DNA of 64,000 nt from Pomphorhynchus laevis (GCA_012934845.2 WNNJ02002125.1:62001-126000), one strand, 5' to 3'; shown: positions 41,846 through 53,735, numbered from the stretch's first letter. Notes: a model not told the origin generated them from the letters alone. Numbers and translations: made by a program.

Positions 41846-43093
41846 TTAGATTGTCTGGAGATCATGTTGTAGATGCCGGCCATCAGGATCTGAGATGCTA
41901 TCGCACCACACTTTCACATCGTCTGCGAATGCCAGGCAGGGACTGTTTATGCGTAACAGAAGATCATTGAGAAATATAATAAAAAGCAAGGGACCAAGGA
42001 CTGTACCTTGCGGAACTCCGGATTTAACTAACCTAGTAGAAGACATGCTATTGCCAACCCTCACCTGAAATGATCTCCCGTCCAAAAAATCACGAATCCA
42101 ATTGCATAACATGGAGGATACTCCGTAGTGTGCTAACAACCTAATCATCCCATCATGAAGGACGCGATCGAAGGCTTTCGAAAAATCAATAAAGATTATA
42201 TCGAGTGAGCTACCAAAACTTAACGACTGGGTCCAAGTTTCGCGCGCGGTAAGCAAGTTCGTCAAACAAGAACGGGAGTGACGAAAACCATGTTGAGCGG
42301 ACGATAGTATACCAAGAGAGACAAGATGATCGTAGACTCTAGTGCTGATGGCGCGTTCGAGAACTTTGCACAGAGAATATGTTAAGCTTATTGGCCTATA
42401 ATCACCACAGGATGATGCAAAAATTTTTTTGGGAATAGGAACAACGGTTGCAGTTTTCCAATCTTCTAAGACGCTGCCAGTGGCCAGAATTTTATCAAAG
42501 ATAATAGTCAGGAATGGTACCAGGTAACTCGATAAAGCTTTGAGCAGGTATGGGGAGATGTCATCGGGGCCAGCTGCGCTAAAAGGACGAATATTATTGA
42601 GATAATCTTGAATTTCAGTAACGCAAATTGGCCGGGATTCATTACGCGGAGGGATGGAGCACCCGTACCATATCATATGAGAATCGCAATGTGGTAAAGT
42701 GGATAAAGAGAACGAGGATGCGAAGGTCTCAGCTATATCAGTTTCATTTGTAACCAAGCCACATTCAGAGTGCACATGCTTGATTGCAGAGTTGAGCGTT
42801 CCGTTTTGCCGAGCATATGACCAAAATAGCTTGGGGTTGCGATTAACTTCCTTGATGATTGTAGATTCGAATTTATCACGTTTTAACGTTTTCATACGAG
42901 TACAGACGTTCCTAAGATACCTATAAATGTTGGCGTAATACGGAAGCGAACGAGATAACTTCCAAAGACGATTTCGTACTCGCAACATCAATATCAGGTC
43001 CTTGTCGAACCAAACAGGATATTTAGTATTTGGCGAGATGATACGCTTTGGTGCAAACACGTCAGAAATACCTAAAAGGTAATCCCCAATCAC
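41846..43093 (-). pseudogene. CR1-like linker and reverse transcriptase (415 codons)
   Basis: Linker: YPVWFDKDLILMLRVRNRLW, NRNPKLFWSYARQ. RT: GPDDISPYLLKAL, WKTATVVPIPKK, DYRPISLTYSLCKVLERAI, QHGFRHSRSCLTNLL, IIFIDFSKAFDRV (motif A), GVPQGTVLGPLLFIIFLNDL (motif B), AFADDVKVW (motif C, FADD in place of the commoner YADD). All catalytic aspartates are present. The first Met is internal: homology to the linker of the 31 kb copy begins just upstream. Confidence 0.88.
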
Positions 43094-43109
43094 TTTTAGT
43101 GAGACTACT

Positions 43110-43235
43110 ATTAATTAATAGTAGCTTTAGTTAATGCTAATTTAATGTTCATATCTAGATATACATCTTTATCATTAATATTGGTTTTTGTTAAGAATAA
43201 AACTTTCTGGATAATATTTGTGATACAGCAAAACG
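43110..43235 (-). pseudogene. PLE RT, upstream half of the split gene
   Basis: Resumes the PLE RT sequence at TTAATAGTAGCTTTAGTTAATG and continues to the region encoding NKTNINDKEGVYLDM (43,150-43,200), then ends. Together with 40,735-41,040 it shows the CR1 insertion point. Confidence 0.75.
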
Positions 43236-43629
43236 CTATAAACATGGAATGTAGTCTTGGTCAGCAGCTGGTGAGACCCACCCAGGCTGATTAGTAGCGT
43301 CCTGATGTATCAAAAATAGGAACAATACTTGTGAGGATAATATCGTGCCACAATCAGAATAATTTCAGCTCACAGATGCAATCAACTTAAAATAAAAATA
43401 TATACAGCAGCCGGTAAGCAATTGCTTGTTTTGCTAGAAGCCAAATATAAAAACAAACAGAAAAATAAACAGCCAGTTTGGGTAGGGTGCAAGCGAAGTG
43501 TGGTAGAAGCAACAACAGCATAACCACTATCAAGCGCAATATCGAGCTTAAATCAAAATTACAACTAAACGCAGTTTAACAACAGCATTTGATTGCATCG
43601 ACAATAATAACAAGATCAAAAAAATCGTT

Positions 43630-44880
43630 ATGGATTTGGATACTGAAGAAGATTGGATTCTCAACGAAAGGTCAACTCAAAAACAATCAATCAACCCGGT
43701 GAGTGATTTAAATGTCATAAGAAATTTATTTCATTCACATGCACAGAACAATTATCTTCATCCAATCAAGAAGGAAAAGTATTTAATTTTACTAAAATTC
43801 TCTAACGACAATGCTATTATATCATGGAAAAAAGCACACCAAGAATGGAGAATGAGGCAAAAAATGAAATCCTATTTAAGTATATAAGAAACAACGGTTA
43901 CAATACAAAGATTGTACTCAATGAAATCAATATTAAGGATAAATATATGATGAAAATAAAAAATAGAAGGAATGAGTATCACCGACATGTCGGTTAAAAA
44001 TAAAGGCGTAATTAAAGACATCCCAAACTACGTAGAACACCAAGAAATCATAGATTTTTGTGCGAAAAAATTTTTAAAATCATAAGAAAATGCAGAGAAA
44101 GACCCAACAGCGATGTAGCCCACATAATTGAAGGCTCCCCTAATAATTTTGAAGAAGCAAGAAGGAACATAATGCGTCTGGGAGGTCAGGAAATATTTAT
44201 CAACGAATTCGAAGACGCCTGGAGCGGCTGGACAATCCCTCAGTGTTTCAATGCCAGGAATGCGGTCATTTCTCATCCATGTGTAAAATGACCAAGCCAA
44301 GATGTGTGCGCTGCAGTATAGAACATATATCAGCGGATTGAGAAAGAAAATATGAGAAACATTGTGTAAACTGCCAGCAGAATCATAAGGCTTTCGACCA
44401 CACGTGCCCATTATTTTTAGAATATATAAACAAGTTCAACTTAGCCCAACGAACACCCAAAACGTTTGCTCAAGCTAGCAAATTTCTTTCAGCACAACCA
44501 CACATTAATACTAGTATTACAAAGAAACAAGCGCCAGATAAAAGACAGAGTTTTGAAATCGATCCATATAAAGAAAAAAACCAGACTACTATTGAAGAGG
44601 AGAAATACGAAAACTTAAACAATATTATAAAAAATCAAAATGACATCATAATACAACTAAAAGATACAATTGTCAAACTGTCAGCGAAATTGGAAAAGCT
44701 AGAACTTGCTTTGAATGAACAAAGAATCGGCCCAGCTCATAAAGACACGGATAGAGTACACAAAGAGGGATCGATGGAGTATTCAATTATTTCAAAAAAT
44801 AAGGAAAGAAAGGATAAAGAAGCAGCAAGTCAAAATTCCACAAAATATACGGATAAAGCATCATAATACAATAAGAAAAA
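43630..44880 (+). pseudogene. LINE B ORF1, gag-like with CCHC knuckles
   Basis: The N-terminal frame (43,630-43,887) opens MDLDTEEDWILNERSTQKQS. A middle frame (44,058-44,291) follows. The knuckle array lies at 44,225-44,415: CFQCQECGHFSSMC, PRCVRCSIEHISAD, then CVNCQQNHKAFDHTC. An in-frame TGA stands exactly where the last Cys of the second knuckle is expected. The C-terminal part (44,560-44,880) is Lys/Glu-rich and probably coiled-coil. ORF1 products of this type bind LINE RNA. Confidence 0.7.
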
Positions 44881-44914
44881 ATAATATCGAAACTTAAAAA
44901 GATTACATTCGAAA

Positions 44915-45669
44915 ATGATCAAACAAGCCATTTATAAACTGATCAGTTGGAACTGTGGATCCTGTAAAAACATAGTGACATTTATCGAACCTCTAAATTA
45001 TGAAATAATTCTACTACAAGAAGCACGATCAGCCAGCATACTCCATCAACCGAATTTAATTAATTCAAATCAATTCCAAATTTTCGAAAACGGCCTAAAC
45101 AACGAAAAGGCTTTAGCAATTATATGCGTCAACAATCTATTCCCAAAACTAGAAAATAACATAATTGAAGACTGGGTCAACATGCTTAGCATTTATATTC
45201 TTTTCAATAACTGTAGGCGCCAACTGGTAAACGTATACATTAAGCCAAGCGAACTGAGGATAAAGAAGTCCAAAAAAGTAATCTGCAAACACCTAAACAA
45301 AATGATGCTTTTGTTCCCTACATGGATAATAGGCGACTTTAACGACAATTAGGTACAATATCGCAAGGCATTATACAGAATCATATGAGACTTGTACTAC
45401 CAGGGACACCAACTTTTTTCAACACAAAGGGACGCTCTTCATCAATTGATCTGGCATATTTCAATAAATCAACTAATAACATAGCGTTAAAATGGATCAA
45501 AAACATAGACTCCGATATCCATGATTGTGGTCATAAGGCAGTCATATGGAGTTGGCAGGAACTGAGAATCTTTAAACCGCGTTTCTCTCATAATCCTAAA
45601 GAAATCAAAAGATTTAATGTACAACTTTCTGTTTTTTGTTTAATAGCCAAACTGATAAGAAAACGATGA
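44915..45669 (+). pseudogene. LINE B ORF2 endonuclease
   Basis: 145-codon frame: KLISWNCGSCKN (first APE motif), IILLQEARS (catalytic Glu), WIIGDFNDN (Asp/Asn). A TAG follows at once, and the next frame (45,385-45,669) has GRSSSIDLAYF and IDSDIHDCGHKAVIW, the SID and SDH motifs that close the APE fold. ORF2 starts about 35 bp after the ORF1 region. Confidence 0.78.
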
Positions 45670-46207
45670 AAGAAATTTTTGATACAATATATGAACTTAG
45701 TAAACTCTTTTTCAAAACGGAGTAAAGCAAAAACAAAACACCAAACAAAATCATCCGCTTGAAAAGAAAGATTAGGTTTCTTAAAACTATAGGAAATGAT
45801 AAAGAAAGGGAAGCTATTGAATACTTATATCACACAAAATTGCTGGAACACAAAACGAAATCGTTGAAAATACAGGCAAAATATTCAAAAATTTGGTGGA
45901 AGACAATTTAAGAAGTCAGATGGAAAGATTGGAAAGAGGCAGCAAAATCCTGGAATTCAAAAGAAGGATTGGACGCAGTGGTAGATAAAGTCAGAAAACA
46001 ACGCAGTTTCAACTTAGGAGATGAAATTCCAGAATTTTCCGAACATGGACCCAGTTGGATTAATTATAAGAAAAACAACTCAGGAAATCCATTTCAACTA
46101 AAGTATATGGGCATACTAAAGGCGTGGCCGAAAGCCGCAAAACATCAAATAACGAACTATCAGCTCCAGCAGTTGTACTCTAATTAGTAAGCGAAGAAAA
46201 CAGACTA

Positions 46208-46745
46208 TTGATTGCAAAGGCCTGTATTGATAGTAAACCACAAGAATGGAAAGAAATAGGGCAAGGGAAAATGATTTTTTTTGCCAAAGACAAAGAATGT
46301 AAACAAGCCAAAAGACTTAGACCACTAACAATCTCAAACTCGTTATTAATGATCTACGAGAAGGCAGTAACAGCACAACTATCCAATTTCGCGGAAGAAA
46401 TAGATCTCTTTCCAGATAACAATTTCGGTTTCAGAAAAAAAAAGAAACTCAACGCAGGCGGTAAATTACATACAAAACGGTCTAAGAAAGTCATCGTTTG
46501 CCAAAATAATTTATTCGTTAGACTTAACAGCAGCTTTTCGACTCCATAGAACATGACTATATATTCGACGCGCTTATCAGATGCAAAACTCCGGATATAC
46601 TACTACACTGAATTTATTGGATTCTAAAATCCAGAAGCGCAGGTTTAGAAGCCCCCGAAGAAGAGTTCAGATTTATCAAAAAAGGAGTACCTCAAGGTTC
46701 ACCCATCTCTCCTATACTCTTTAATATTGCCACAGTACAGTTGGT
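46208..46745 (+). pseudogene. LINE B reverse transcriptase, front half
   Basis: Frame 46,208-46,549 contains AKRLRPLTISNSLLMIYEKA and LFPDNNFGFRKKK. A shifted frame gives YSLDLTAAFDS-like motif A (46,515-46,545), and a third gives KKGVPQGSPISPILFNIAT (46,678-46,733). The catalytic YADD is not reached: the gene is cut near 46,745. Confidence 0.72.
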
Positions 46746-46770
46746 TAAGGCTTCAACGAAAGTAATCATT

Positions 46771-48706
46771 AGGGCAACTAAAAAATTGACTTTAAAACTT
46801 AAAAAATTGACCTATCAAAGTCAAATAATTGATCTAAAAAATTGACCTAACAAAATATTCTTAAAAATTCATATTTTACAATTATTTGATATAAAATATT
46901 GTTTAAAATAATGATTACAACACTAAACAAGAGATACTTTTTAGTTAGAGTTATTATAATACACAATCATGTAGTTATGTACCTTTTCAGGTAGAAAGTT
47001 GCGATCTTTCTCCAATATCGTTTTTAACATTGAAAATGATCGTTCGACTGGTACCGTTGTTGGCAAGGTTTGACAAAGCATGGCGTACGTGGCCGGCGAT
47101 ACTTGGGAATTCTTTAAATTTAAAATATCTCCGACCTCATGTCTTGATAAGCGATCCTGTAGATATTGTTTTATGTTACAAGGATCATCTCCGAATTAAA
47201 AACCTTTAATGCGGTTGTGTGCATCGACTAGTGTAAGCGCAGGACTTTCGAATTATGTTATCATAATTGGTAATTCATGGTAACTCGAGTATATATTCAT
47301 CAGATCTGCTATCAAGCTGTTTGCTTGTACAGATTCCTTTGCCCTTTTCACAATTATCCCGCCATCTTTTAAGTCATTTACAATGGTTTTAATTTCTGGT
47401 AGGTTTTTGGCATAATAGAAAGCAGAATTAAGCCAACTCCCCCATCGAGTAACTACTGTATCCGGTTGAGATCCTATGTTCGCGAACAGTGAATGGCGTT
47501 CCATCGATTTGACCGCTAAATTTTTTACGCATCCAATCAAGTTATCTACATTTTGGAAATGTGCCCTAATACGTAGAGCACAATTGTGTAGCATGTGGCA
47601 AAAGCAAGTAATGTGAAAAAGCTGTGGATAGAGATCCTTCAAAGACCTTCCGGCAGATACCATGTAACTAGCTGCGTCCGAAAGAAAAAGATTGAATAGA
47701 TCTCTTCTCATATCCATCTTTCTAATCAGGTCGTCGACCGTTTGAACAATTGCCTGTGAGTTGACATGGCCTTTTATCACCGCACATCTTACTAGATAAG
47801 ATTTAGTCGGAGATTCTATGCTGCCCATCATAATATTTACAAAATGTTTCATACGAATTGTATGAAACATCCAATAATTTATGATTTATTTATGATGCAT
47901 CCACAATCATAAAGACTTGCTTCTGCTGCAACAAGTTCTTTATAAAATTAAAATTTTCTTCAGCTTTGAGAGCGACTAAATTTCGGCAGGTATCCTCGCA
48001 TAGTAGCTGAACTCCTAAATCTTGAAAAAGTGATCGCAAGTGTGAATTTCTTAATTTGTGTAACGGTATATTGGCAGACAGAAAGCTGTGTACAATTTTC
48101 TTTGCCAAATCCGTTCGCTCCAAATTTATAAACGTTCGTTTTGATCCAGAGATAGCCGTCGTCAAATCCTGTTGGTGTTTCAAGGTGTTTCTGTGACTAT
48201 CGACAAAATATCTCTTGTCGAAGCGAACATTGGTGCAGCACAATAAAGGTTGTTATCCGGTGTACATATGAATTCTGATGGGAATTCCTGTACTATTCGA
48301 TTAATTTTTTGAATATTCGATTGAGGATTTATTGGCCTGTTTATTATTTTATATTATTTTTCATTACCACAGTTGATATCAGCGTTTGATTTGTATCCCT
48401 ATTTATAGATTATCTCTGTAATATGATTCGATAACGTTGCCGGCATAATTAGTAATTAATAATAAGGTCAAATAATGAAATTGGACCACAAGTCAACTAA
48501 ATTAATTAGGTCAACTGATTATACAGTACAAATAATAAAAAATTGACCTAACAAGAAAAATTGACCTAATATCAAAAAATTGACAAAACATTGACCTAAT
48601 AACTTCTTAACTACAATAATTAATTTGATAAATATGTGACATTTGTGCGAATCACAGTAATCCTGATTACTGAAAAAAATCGACTTTATTGACTTTTAGT
48701 TGCCCT
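46771..48706 (-). mobile_element. hAT DNA transposon with terminal inverted repeats
   Basis: Terminal inverted repeats AGGGCAACTAAAA at both ends (46,771-46,783 and complement at 48,694-48,706). The flanks AGTAATCAT and AGTAATTCAT look like a slightly decayed 8-bp target duplication. Subterminal AAAAATTGACCTA motifs recur about four times near each end, typical of transposase-binding sites in hAT elements. The transposase is on the minus strand. Length 1,936 bp. An extra, isolated copy of the 3' subterminal region lies at 49,110-49,235. Confidence 0.85.
46970..48243 (-). pseudogene. hAT transposase, nearly complete but interrupted
   Basis: N-terminal frame (48,243-47,890) begins with a BED-like CCTNVRFDKRYFVDSHRNTL segment (C-x2-C/H-x-H style) and ends VFMIVDAS, the first catalytic Asp region. 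Middle frame (47,870-47,253): LFLSDAASYMVSAG (second Asp), HITCFCHMLHNCALRI (C-x2-H motif), TRWGSWLNSAFYY (RW motif). C-terminal dimerisation region at 47,140-46,975 in another frame: TTVPVERSFSMLKTILEKDR, the hATC signature. At least two frame interruptions. Confidence 0.82.
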
Positions 48707-49109
48707 AGTAATTCATGGATCTCTTAAGACACGATTGAATAGTGAGCACGCAAGGATAAAAGCAACTAGGGCATTGTACTACATCAAAAATACATTTATC
48801 AGACTGTCACCTCCAATGCTTGGTATCATATTTTCTTCACTAGTCCGCCCTCATCTAGAGTACTGCATCCCTGCATCCTTTCCTACCACTAAGCGAGAAT
48901 TGCTCGGTTATGAGTCGGTACTGAAGAAACTTTAGAGCTGGAACGTCCTACCGCATGCGGCTGCGTGTGCTAGGGATAAGCTCGATTCGTAACTGATTTG
49001 TCTTACTAGACTTGTCCTGCCTTTGGGCGATTGTAAACAAACTTGATGACTTTCCCACTAAAATCCTTGGATTGAGAAGATCCTGCTGATTTTGATGCTG
49101 ATTTTGATG

Positions 49110-49235
49110 CATAATTAGTAATTAATAAAAATGTCAAATAATGAAATTGGATCACGAGCCAACTTAATTAATTAGGTCAAATGATTATACAGTACAAATA
49201 ATAAAAAATTGACATAATATCAAAAAATTGACCAA
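49110..49235 (+). repeat. Detached copy of a hAT subterminal region
   Basis: GCATAATTAGTAATTAATAA ... ATTATACAGTACAAATAATA ... AAAAATTGAC matches 48,447-48,590 almost base for base. Not accompanied by a terminal AGGGCAAC. Marks a rearrangement or gene-conversion tract between LINE B and the CR1 fragment. Confidence 0.75.
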
Positions 49236-49239
49236 GAAA

Positions 49240-50030
49240 GTATTAAAATCAAAGCTAAATGCATAGGTCTAGAATTAAACGAGTGAAAAACCAAATATAT
49301 CACTTACAAATGGAAAAAAAATTACAAACTGAATGATCTAAACATAGGGGTTCAGCAAAGAATAATTTTAGAATTTTAAGCAGCAATTTCAATAACTCAC
49401 TCTCCTATAGGAAAGATTTGGCTTTGGCCAAGAGGCTTATAATTAAAGGTCTAAACTTAATAAAGCCTATAGATGGAATGCCAGTATAAATGAATGTGTA
49501 AACATAGCTAAGTTTTTTATTTGCCCGTCTTTTACATTCTATGCCAGAAACAGAACCTCAGAACAACGTCGTCATTTCTTACAAATGTGTTTAAATATAT
49601 TATAAAAGAAAATACTGGAAAATTAGCATTCATTCTGATAATAGAAGCTACTTTCACTTACTGGCGAAGAATCAAGAGAGAGAGTTAGATGATGCAATAA
49701 TTAAAACCTTTCTAAATAATAAACTAAAAGTTAGAAGAGCCATTACACAAACATTTTTCACAATGGATACTGCAAAATTCTTTTGTTTTGTTTTTAGTGA
49801 TGAGTACGTGAATGATTTTCCAGTTTTTTTTCTAATGTCAGTTTTGCAAGAGGGAATGGATACGAATTGGTCTACGAACCCAATAAAAATATAGTGCAAC
49901 AAAACACCTGGTGATCTAGACAATTCTACTTTCCATAAAAAAACACATTTACATATATGCTGTTCAATTATGTCGCAAATTAACATGGCAGCCACAACCA
50001 ATAATATACAAGCAAATTACCACAGAAATC
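49240..50030 (+). pseudogene. LINE B RT/C-terminal remains
   Basis: Reading such as KAKCIGLELNE and KTKYITYKWKKNYKLNDLNI (49,250-49,340) and ARNRTSEQRRHFLQMC (49,540-49,590) fit the region after the YADD box of an I/R1-type RT. Frames are broken every few dozen codons. Confidence 0.45.
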
Positions 50031-51815
50031 TCAACATCGCATTCACTTTCAAATCAACATCATAGTCACTATATAGAACCTCAAGTCTTTGTTTGTTAAT
50101 TAAAAACATCCTAAGTTGTTATCCTTAAACATAATAAAGCATTATTATTATAAAAAGTTACAATCAGGTGTTAATTGCACTAAGTGCGAATACAAAGCTC
50201 GACTGAATGCTTTGTTGCTTTGACTATCCATTTAATAATTTATAAAATTATTAAATAAATTAACAATTATACAAATATTATAATATAAACTATTTTTGTA
50301 ATTAAATTGATTAAAATGGTCAATAATTCTCTGTTCATTAATTTAATATTCGCTGTTCTATATCACTGCAGTTTAATAACTTCTATAATCTGAAAACCGG
50401 ATAATTAAAACAGTAAATCATTGATCCAAAACGCTTCATATTAATACCAAAGCTAATTTTCTCCATATTCTACATAATTAAAATACCAAATTACTGATTG
50501 TTTTAAAAGCCATATACTCTCGTGAGTTAATATACTGTTTCAGTATAAATAGACTATATTATTGATTAGTGTCCATTTAGTTGATTAATAGAAATATCAG
50601 CAAAATTTTGAATATTAAGGAGGTTTATTAATGCCTTTTAATGTAAACGTGCCATTTCTGCTAATGTTCTTTGAAATTTTGACAAATAAATCGTAATCAC
50701 GATTTTAGCGTTGGTATAATATTTTTAAAATAGATAAAACTTCTGAATTCAACGTTAAATTAAATTTAAAATACGCTTCCTAACACGAAAAAGTACTTAC
50801 TGTGGATTTTAGCAAGCCATGATCTAGATATGTATACACGCCTTGGATACGCTTCTCTATTAAAGTTTACTCTTGAGCGACTGACGATTGCTGGTTGTGA
50901 GCTTTTGTATATATTCGGTACTAAATCACATGGAGTACAATTAGCAATCAAAATAGAAACGCTTACGATATATTTTTCGAATAATAGATTTTAATAGATG
51001 AGATCAGATAAGCTAGAGGAGTCTACGTATTTTATATAAATATAAATAAAGATAAATAATGAATAATTATAAGATTTTATACAATTTATATAAATTAATA
51101 ATTTAATAATGTCATTTTGTAATATATTTATAATATTGTAAACTAAAATCAAAAATAAATTCAATATCTTCACGATGACATAAATTTAACAAAAATGTTA
51201 AATACAAAATGACTCAGCTAACTAAGTACGTAGACTTAGCTAACTGAGTCTACGTATTTTATACAATTTATAAATTAAAATAATGTCGAATAAAAATTAA
51301 ATGATTAAGTAATAAATAATTAAAACAATAAAAATTTGTTATTTAAGATTTTAACTAATTAATTAACTTATTATTAATGACTAAATTATTCCATTAACTC
51401 ATTACACAGTCTTTAATATCCTGGTGATATCGATGTAGTTAAATTAAATAAATAGTTAATTATTACATTAAATAGTAAACACTTTCTTTTTGTCATGATT
51501 TTATTTATTCATATCTACACATATCCGTTCGAGGATCTTAGGAGCAGTTTATTTCATATCCTAAATCTACTTGAAGCTTCGGTAGAGGGAACATGCAATC
51601 AACAAAAAAGTAATGCACTATTTCACGTCAAGTTTGTACGTTTTTGATTAAATAGCAATCGCTGAAAAGTTGAAACTCAAAAAGTCGATGGAAGTTAACT
51701 TTAACTTGATTCAAGTAGTATTACCAAGTATACACAGCAATACAATCAGACTCTAAAAGACGCTAAAAGACCATAAACATCAATTCTATGGAAATTTTAT
51801 TCTGATCAAACAATA
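50031..51815. other. Mostly unassigned AT-rich DNA with PLE repeat tips
   Basis: No coding region recognised. Minus-orientation tips related to the PLE terminal repeat occur at about 51,000-51,035 (AGATAAGCTAGAGGAGTCTACG) and twice in opposite orientation at 51,213-51,255 (GTACGTAGACTTAGCTAACTGAGTCTACG), forming a small palindrome made from two abutting tips. Confidence 0.5.
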
Positions 51816-52239
51816 AATCAAATCAGCTAACTGAGTCTACGTATTTAATATAATAAAATAAACAAAACATAATAATGCTAAATCAAAATTTAATAATTAA
51901 ATAATAAAATTAATAATTGTTTTTAGATTTTCTATAATTTAAATCAAGTTAAAAAATTGAAATTTAAAATAAACGTCATTTTTATGAATTGACTAATAAA
52001 TAGCATACGTTGTATCATAATAAGAAGTAGAGGTCATCAGGAGGAACTGCTATGCTATCAGGTTTCGGCCCCTAACTCCTCTACCCAACATAGCAGTGTT
52101 ACATATTATTATATTAAGAGTTACATACTAAATAAAATTATAAAATTGAAAAAATAAAATTTTAATAATTGCTAAATAAAATTTAAAAATTTGAATTATA
52201 AATAATTAAGTAATAATAAATATAAATAAAATTTTGACT

Positions 52240-52854
52240 TTCACAATTGCATTATGTTTCTATTATGTTTCTAATGTTATCGTTACATATTAATTTTAAT
52301 TCTTTATTATAATTACAAATGTTTCGTCCTAATAGTGGTAGGAGTTTAGACCTTATTTTAGGAATATATTTACTTAAATCTAACCCTATTATTTCTTTAC
52401 TTTTAGAATTATTTAAAAGTCCGGCCATATTTATGTATCTATACCTTATTTAATGAAGTTTATGGTCAATGTATATTTTCTATTGTTATTATTAACATTT
52501 ATTGTCCGATTATAGTATTTTGTTTTACAATAAATGTCTATTATACAACTTAGCATATCATAGTCGTTAATTAATTTTTGATTTATTGAACATATGATAT
52601 CTTTAGAAAAACTTCTTATATTTTACATAAAGATCTTTTAGCTTATTATAACTTAAACGTTGTTTTAATATTTCTAATTGTTCATTTATATACATATCTT
52701 TTTTAATATTTTTAACTCTATTTTTCCTATTCCTTTTATCACCATGACTTCTTGGTTTGCGTTTAACCGGATTATTATAATATAGTTGTTTATTATGTAT
52801 TATACTACTTCTGCCAATTCCTTGTACCACGTCATTCAATCCTAATGGGCACAT
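52240..52854 (-). pseudogene. PLE linker region fragment
   Basis: Frame 52,854-52,603 reads LGLNDVVQGIGRSSIIHNKQ ... KDMYINEQLEILKQRLSYNK, spanning the joint between endonuclease and linker. Homology then continues to 52,240 in interrupted frames (region of NIAGLLNNSKSKEIIGLDLS). Confidence 0.75.
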
Positions 52855-52881
52855 TGAATTAAGCGTTTTAATCCAAAAATC

Positions 52882-53301
52882 TTATTTTTCTAATAGTTTT
52901 TGATTTAATATTGATATGTTTTCTTTGATTATATGTTCTAAACTAAATAATTTACAGTTTTTAATATCATGTCCTATAAATATCATATGTTTATGAAATA
53001 TAGTTTGACTATTATGCTGTATATAATATATGTGTTGCCTAAACCTAGTTTTTAACATTTGATATGTTTTTCCTATATATTGCAATCCACATGTACATTG
53101 TATAAGATACACTACACCTGCGGTATTGCAGTTACAATTATTATTAATATTTAATGAAAAACATTTGTTTGTCGTATTACTTACGATACAATTATTTCTA
53201 TTTATAACATCACAAACTATACAATTTTTTCTGTTACATTTAGAAGATCTAAAATTGAAATCATTAGTACTTAGGTATTTTTCCAATATGGTTGAGTACA
53301 T
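52882..53301 (-). pseudogene. GIY-YIG endonuclease of the PLE (139 codons, third copy)
   Basis: Same architecture as the 2.47 and 21.4 kb copies: KCNRKNCIVC cluster, GVVYLIQC, YIGKT, LKTRFRQH. It opens MYSTILEKYLS and ends ILNQKLLEK before a stop in place of the Glu/Asp of EDFWIK. The three copies differ by a handful of residues, so they share a recent ancestor. Confidence 0.85.
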
Positions 53302-53735
53302 GTAACTTTTAAATTATATTTTTTAAAGTTGCTTTTTCGGTGTCGCCACCTAGTTTAGTTGACTCAGACTAAACTTACAACGAGCCATCCAGCAGCATCT
53401 GACAGGGGGCTGCCCTGCTTAAGGTGGTTGCAGGCTGGAACAAGATCTATAAAGATCCACCACCTTCACTCCACGCGCTACGCGAACTAGCTATTGGCCA
53501 TTACCTGGTCTCTTAAGCCTGATTACGTGAAGAAGTTTACATTTTAAAGTGTCAACACCTTGTCATGCAAACTTCTCCCTTTTTTAAGAATTAATAATTC
53601 ATCAAACTTGTTTGAAAATAAGAAAAAATAATAGTAAAGTCGTAACCAATAATACATAGTTTCAGTATTTCTGACAGAGGTCATATTACCGGGAAAAAAA
53701 GGCCACAGGTCAATAATAACATGTCAGTAGAACAA
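53302..53735 (-). promoter_or_regulatory. Structured leader of the PLE (third copy)
   Basis: All main hairpins of the other two leaders are present (GGTG-GCGA-CACC; GTTTAGT/ACTAAAC; GGTGGTTG with CAACCACC). In this copy the base change CGCC to CACC keeps the GGTGGTTG helix fully paired. Confidence 0.65.

Larger units (their letters stand above)
41041..43105 (-). mobile_element. CR1-like LINE, 5'-truncated, nearly intact ORF2
   Basis: Inserted in a PLE RT gene. The coding part from 43,093 to 41,111 stays in one frame except for a single TAA between the two halves (near 41,844). It lacks the endonuclease and ORF1 (5' truncation). The 3' end carries a short (ATA)n-like tail at about 41,041-41,055. 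The good preservation marks it as the youngest LINE in the window. Confidence 0.85.
46746..49100 (+). mobile_element. CR1-like fragment split by a hAT transposon
   Basis: Left part 46,746-46,770 (STKVII) and right part 48,707-49,000 (HGSLKTRLNSEHARIKATRA, LYYIKNTFIRLSPPML, SSLVRPHLEYCIPASFPTTK) join in sense to the CR1 C-terminal domain; compare LGIILNNDLKTRPNTDYIYG and ALVRPHVEYCIASTFPSTKA at 41.5-41.75 kb. The fragment itself sits inside LINE B. Confidence 0.65.
43440..50030 (+). mobile_element. LINE family B (APE-type), interrupted by nested insertions
   Basis: Plus strand. ORF1 with zinc knuckles (43,630-44,880), ORF2 endonuclease (44,915-45,520), linker and RT (45,600-46,745), interruption 46,745-49,235, then decayed RT and C-terminal remains (49,240 to about 50,000). 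The interruption is a CR1 fragment containing a hAT transposon, followed by a second hAT-end fragment. The zinc-knuckle ORF1 followed by an APE endonuclease and RT with LDLTAAF and GVPQGSPISPILF fits the I/R1/Jockey assemblage. Many stops and frameshifts. Confidence 0.7.

Noticed and set aside
47253-48243. Host gene with BED-like finger (domesticated hAT)
   Set aside because: TIRs, subterminal repeats and broken frames show an ordinary transposon copy.
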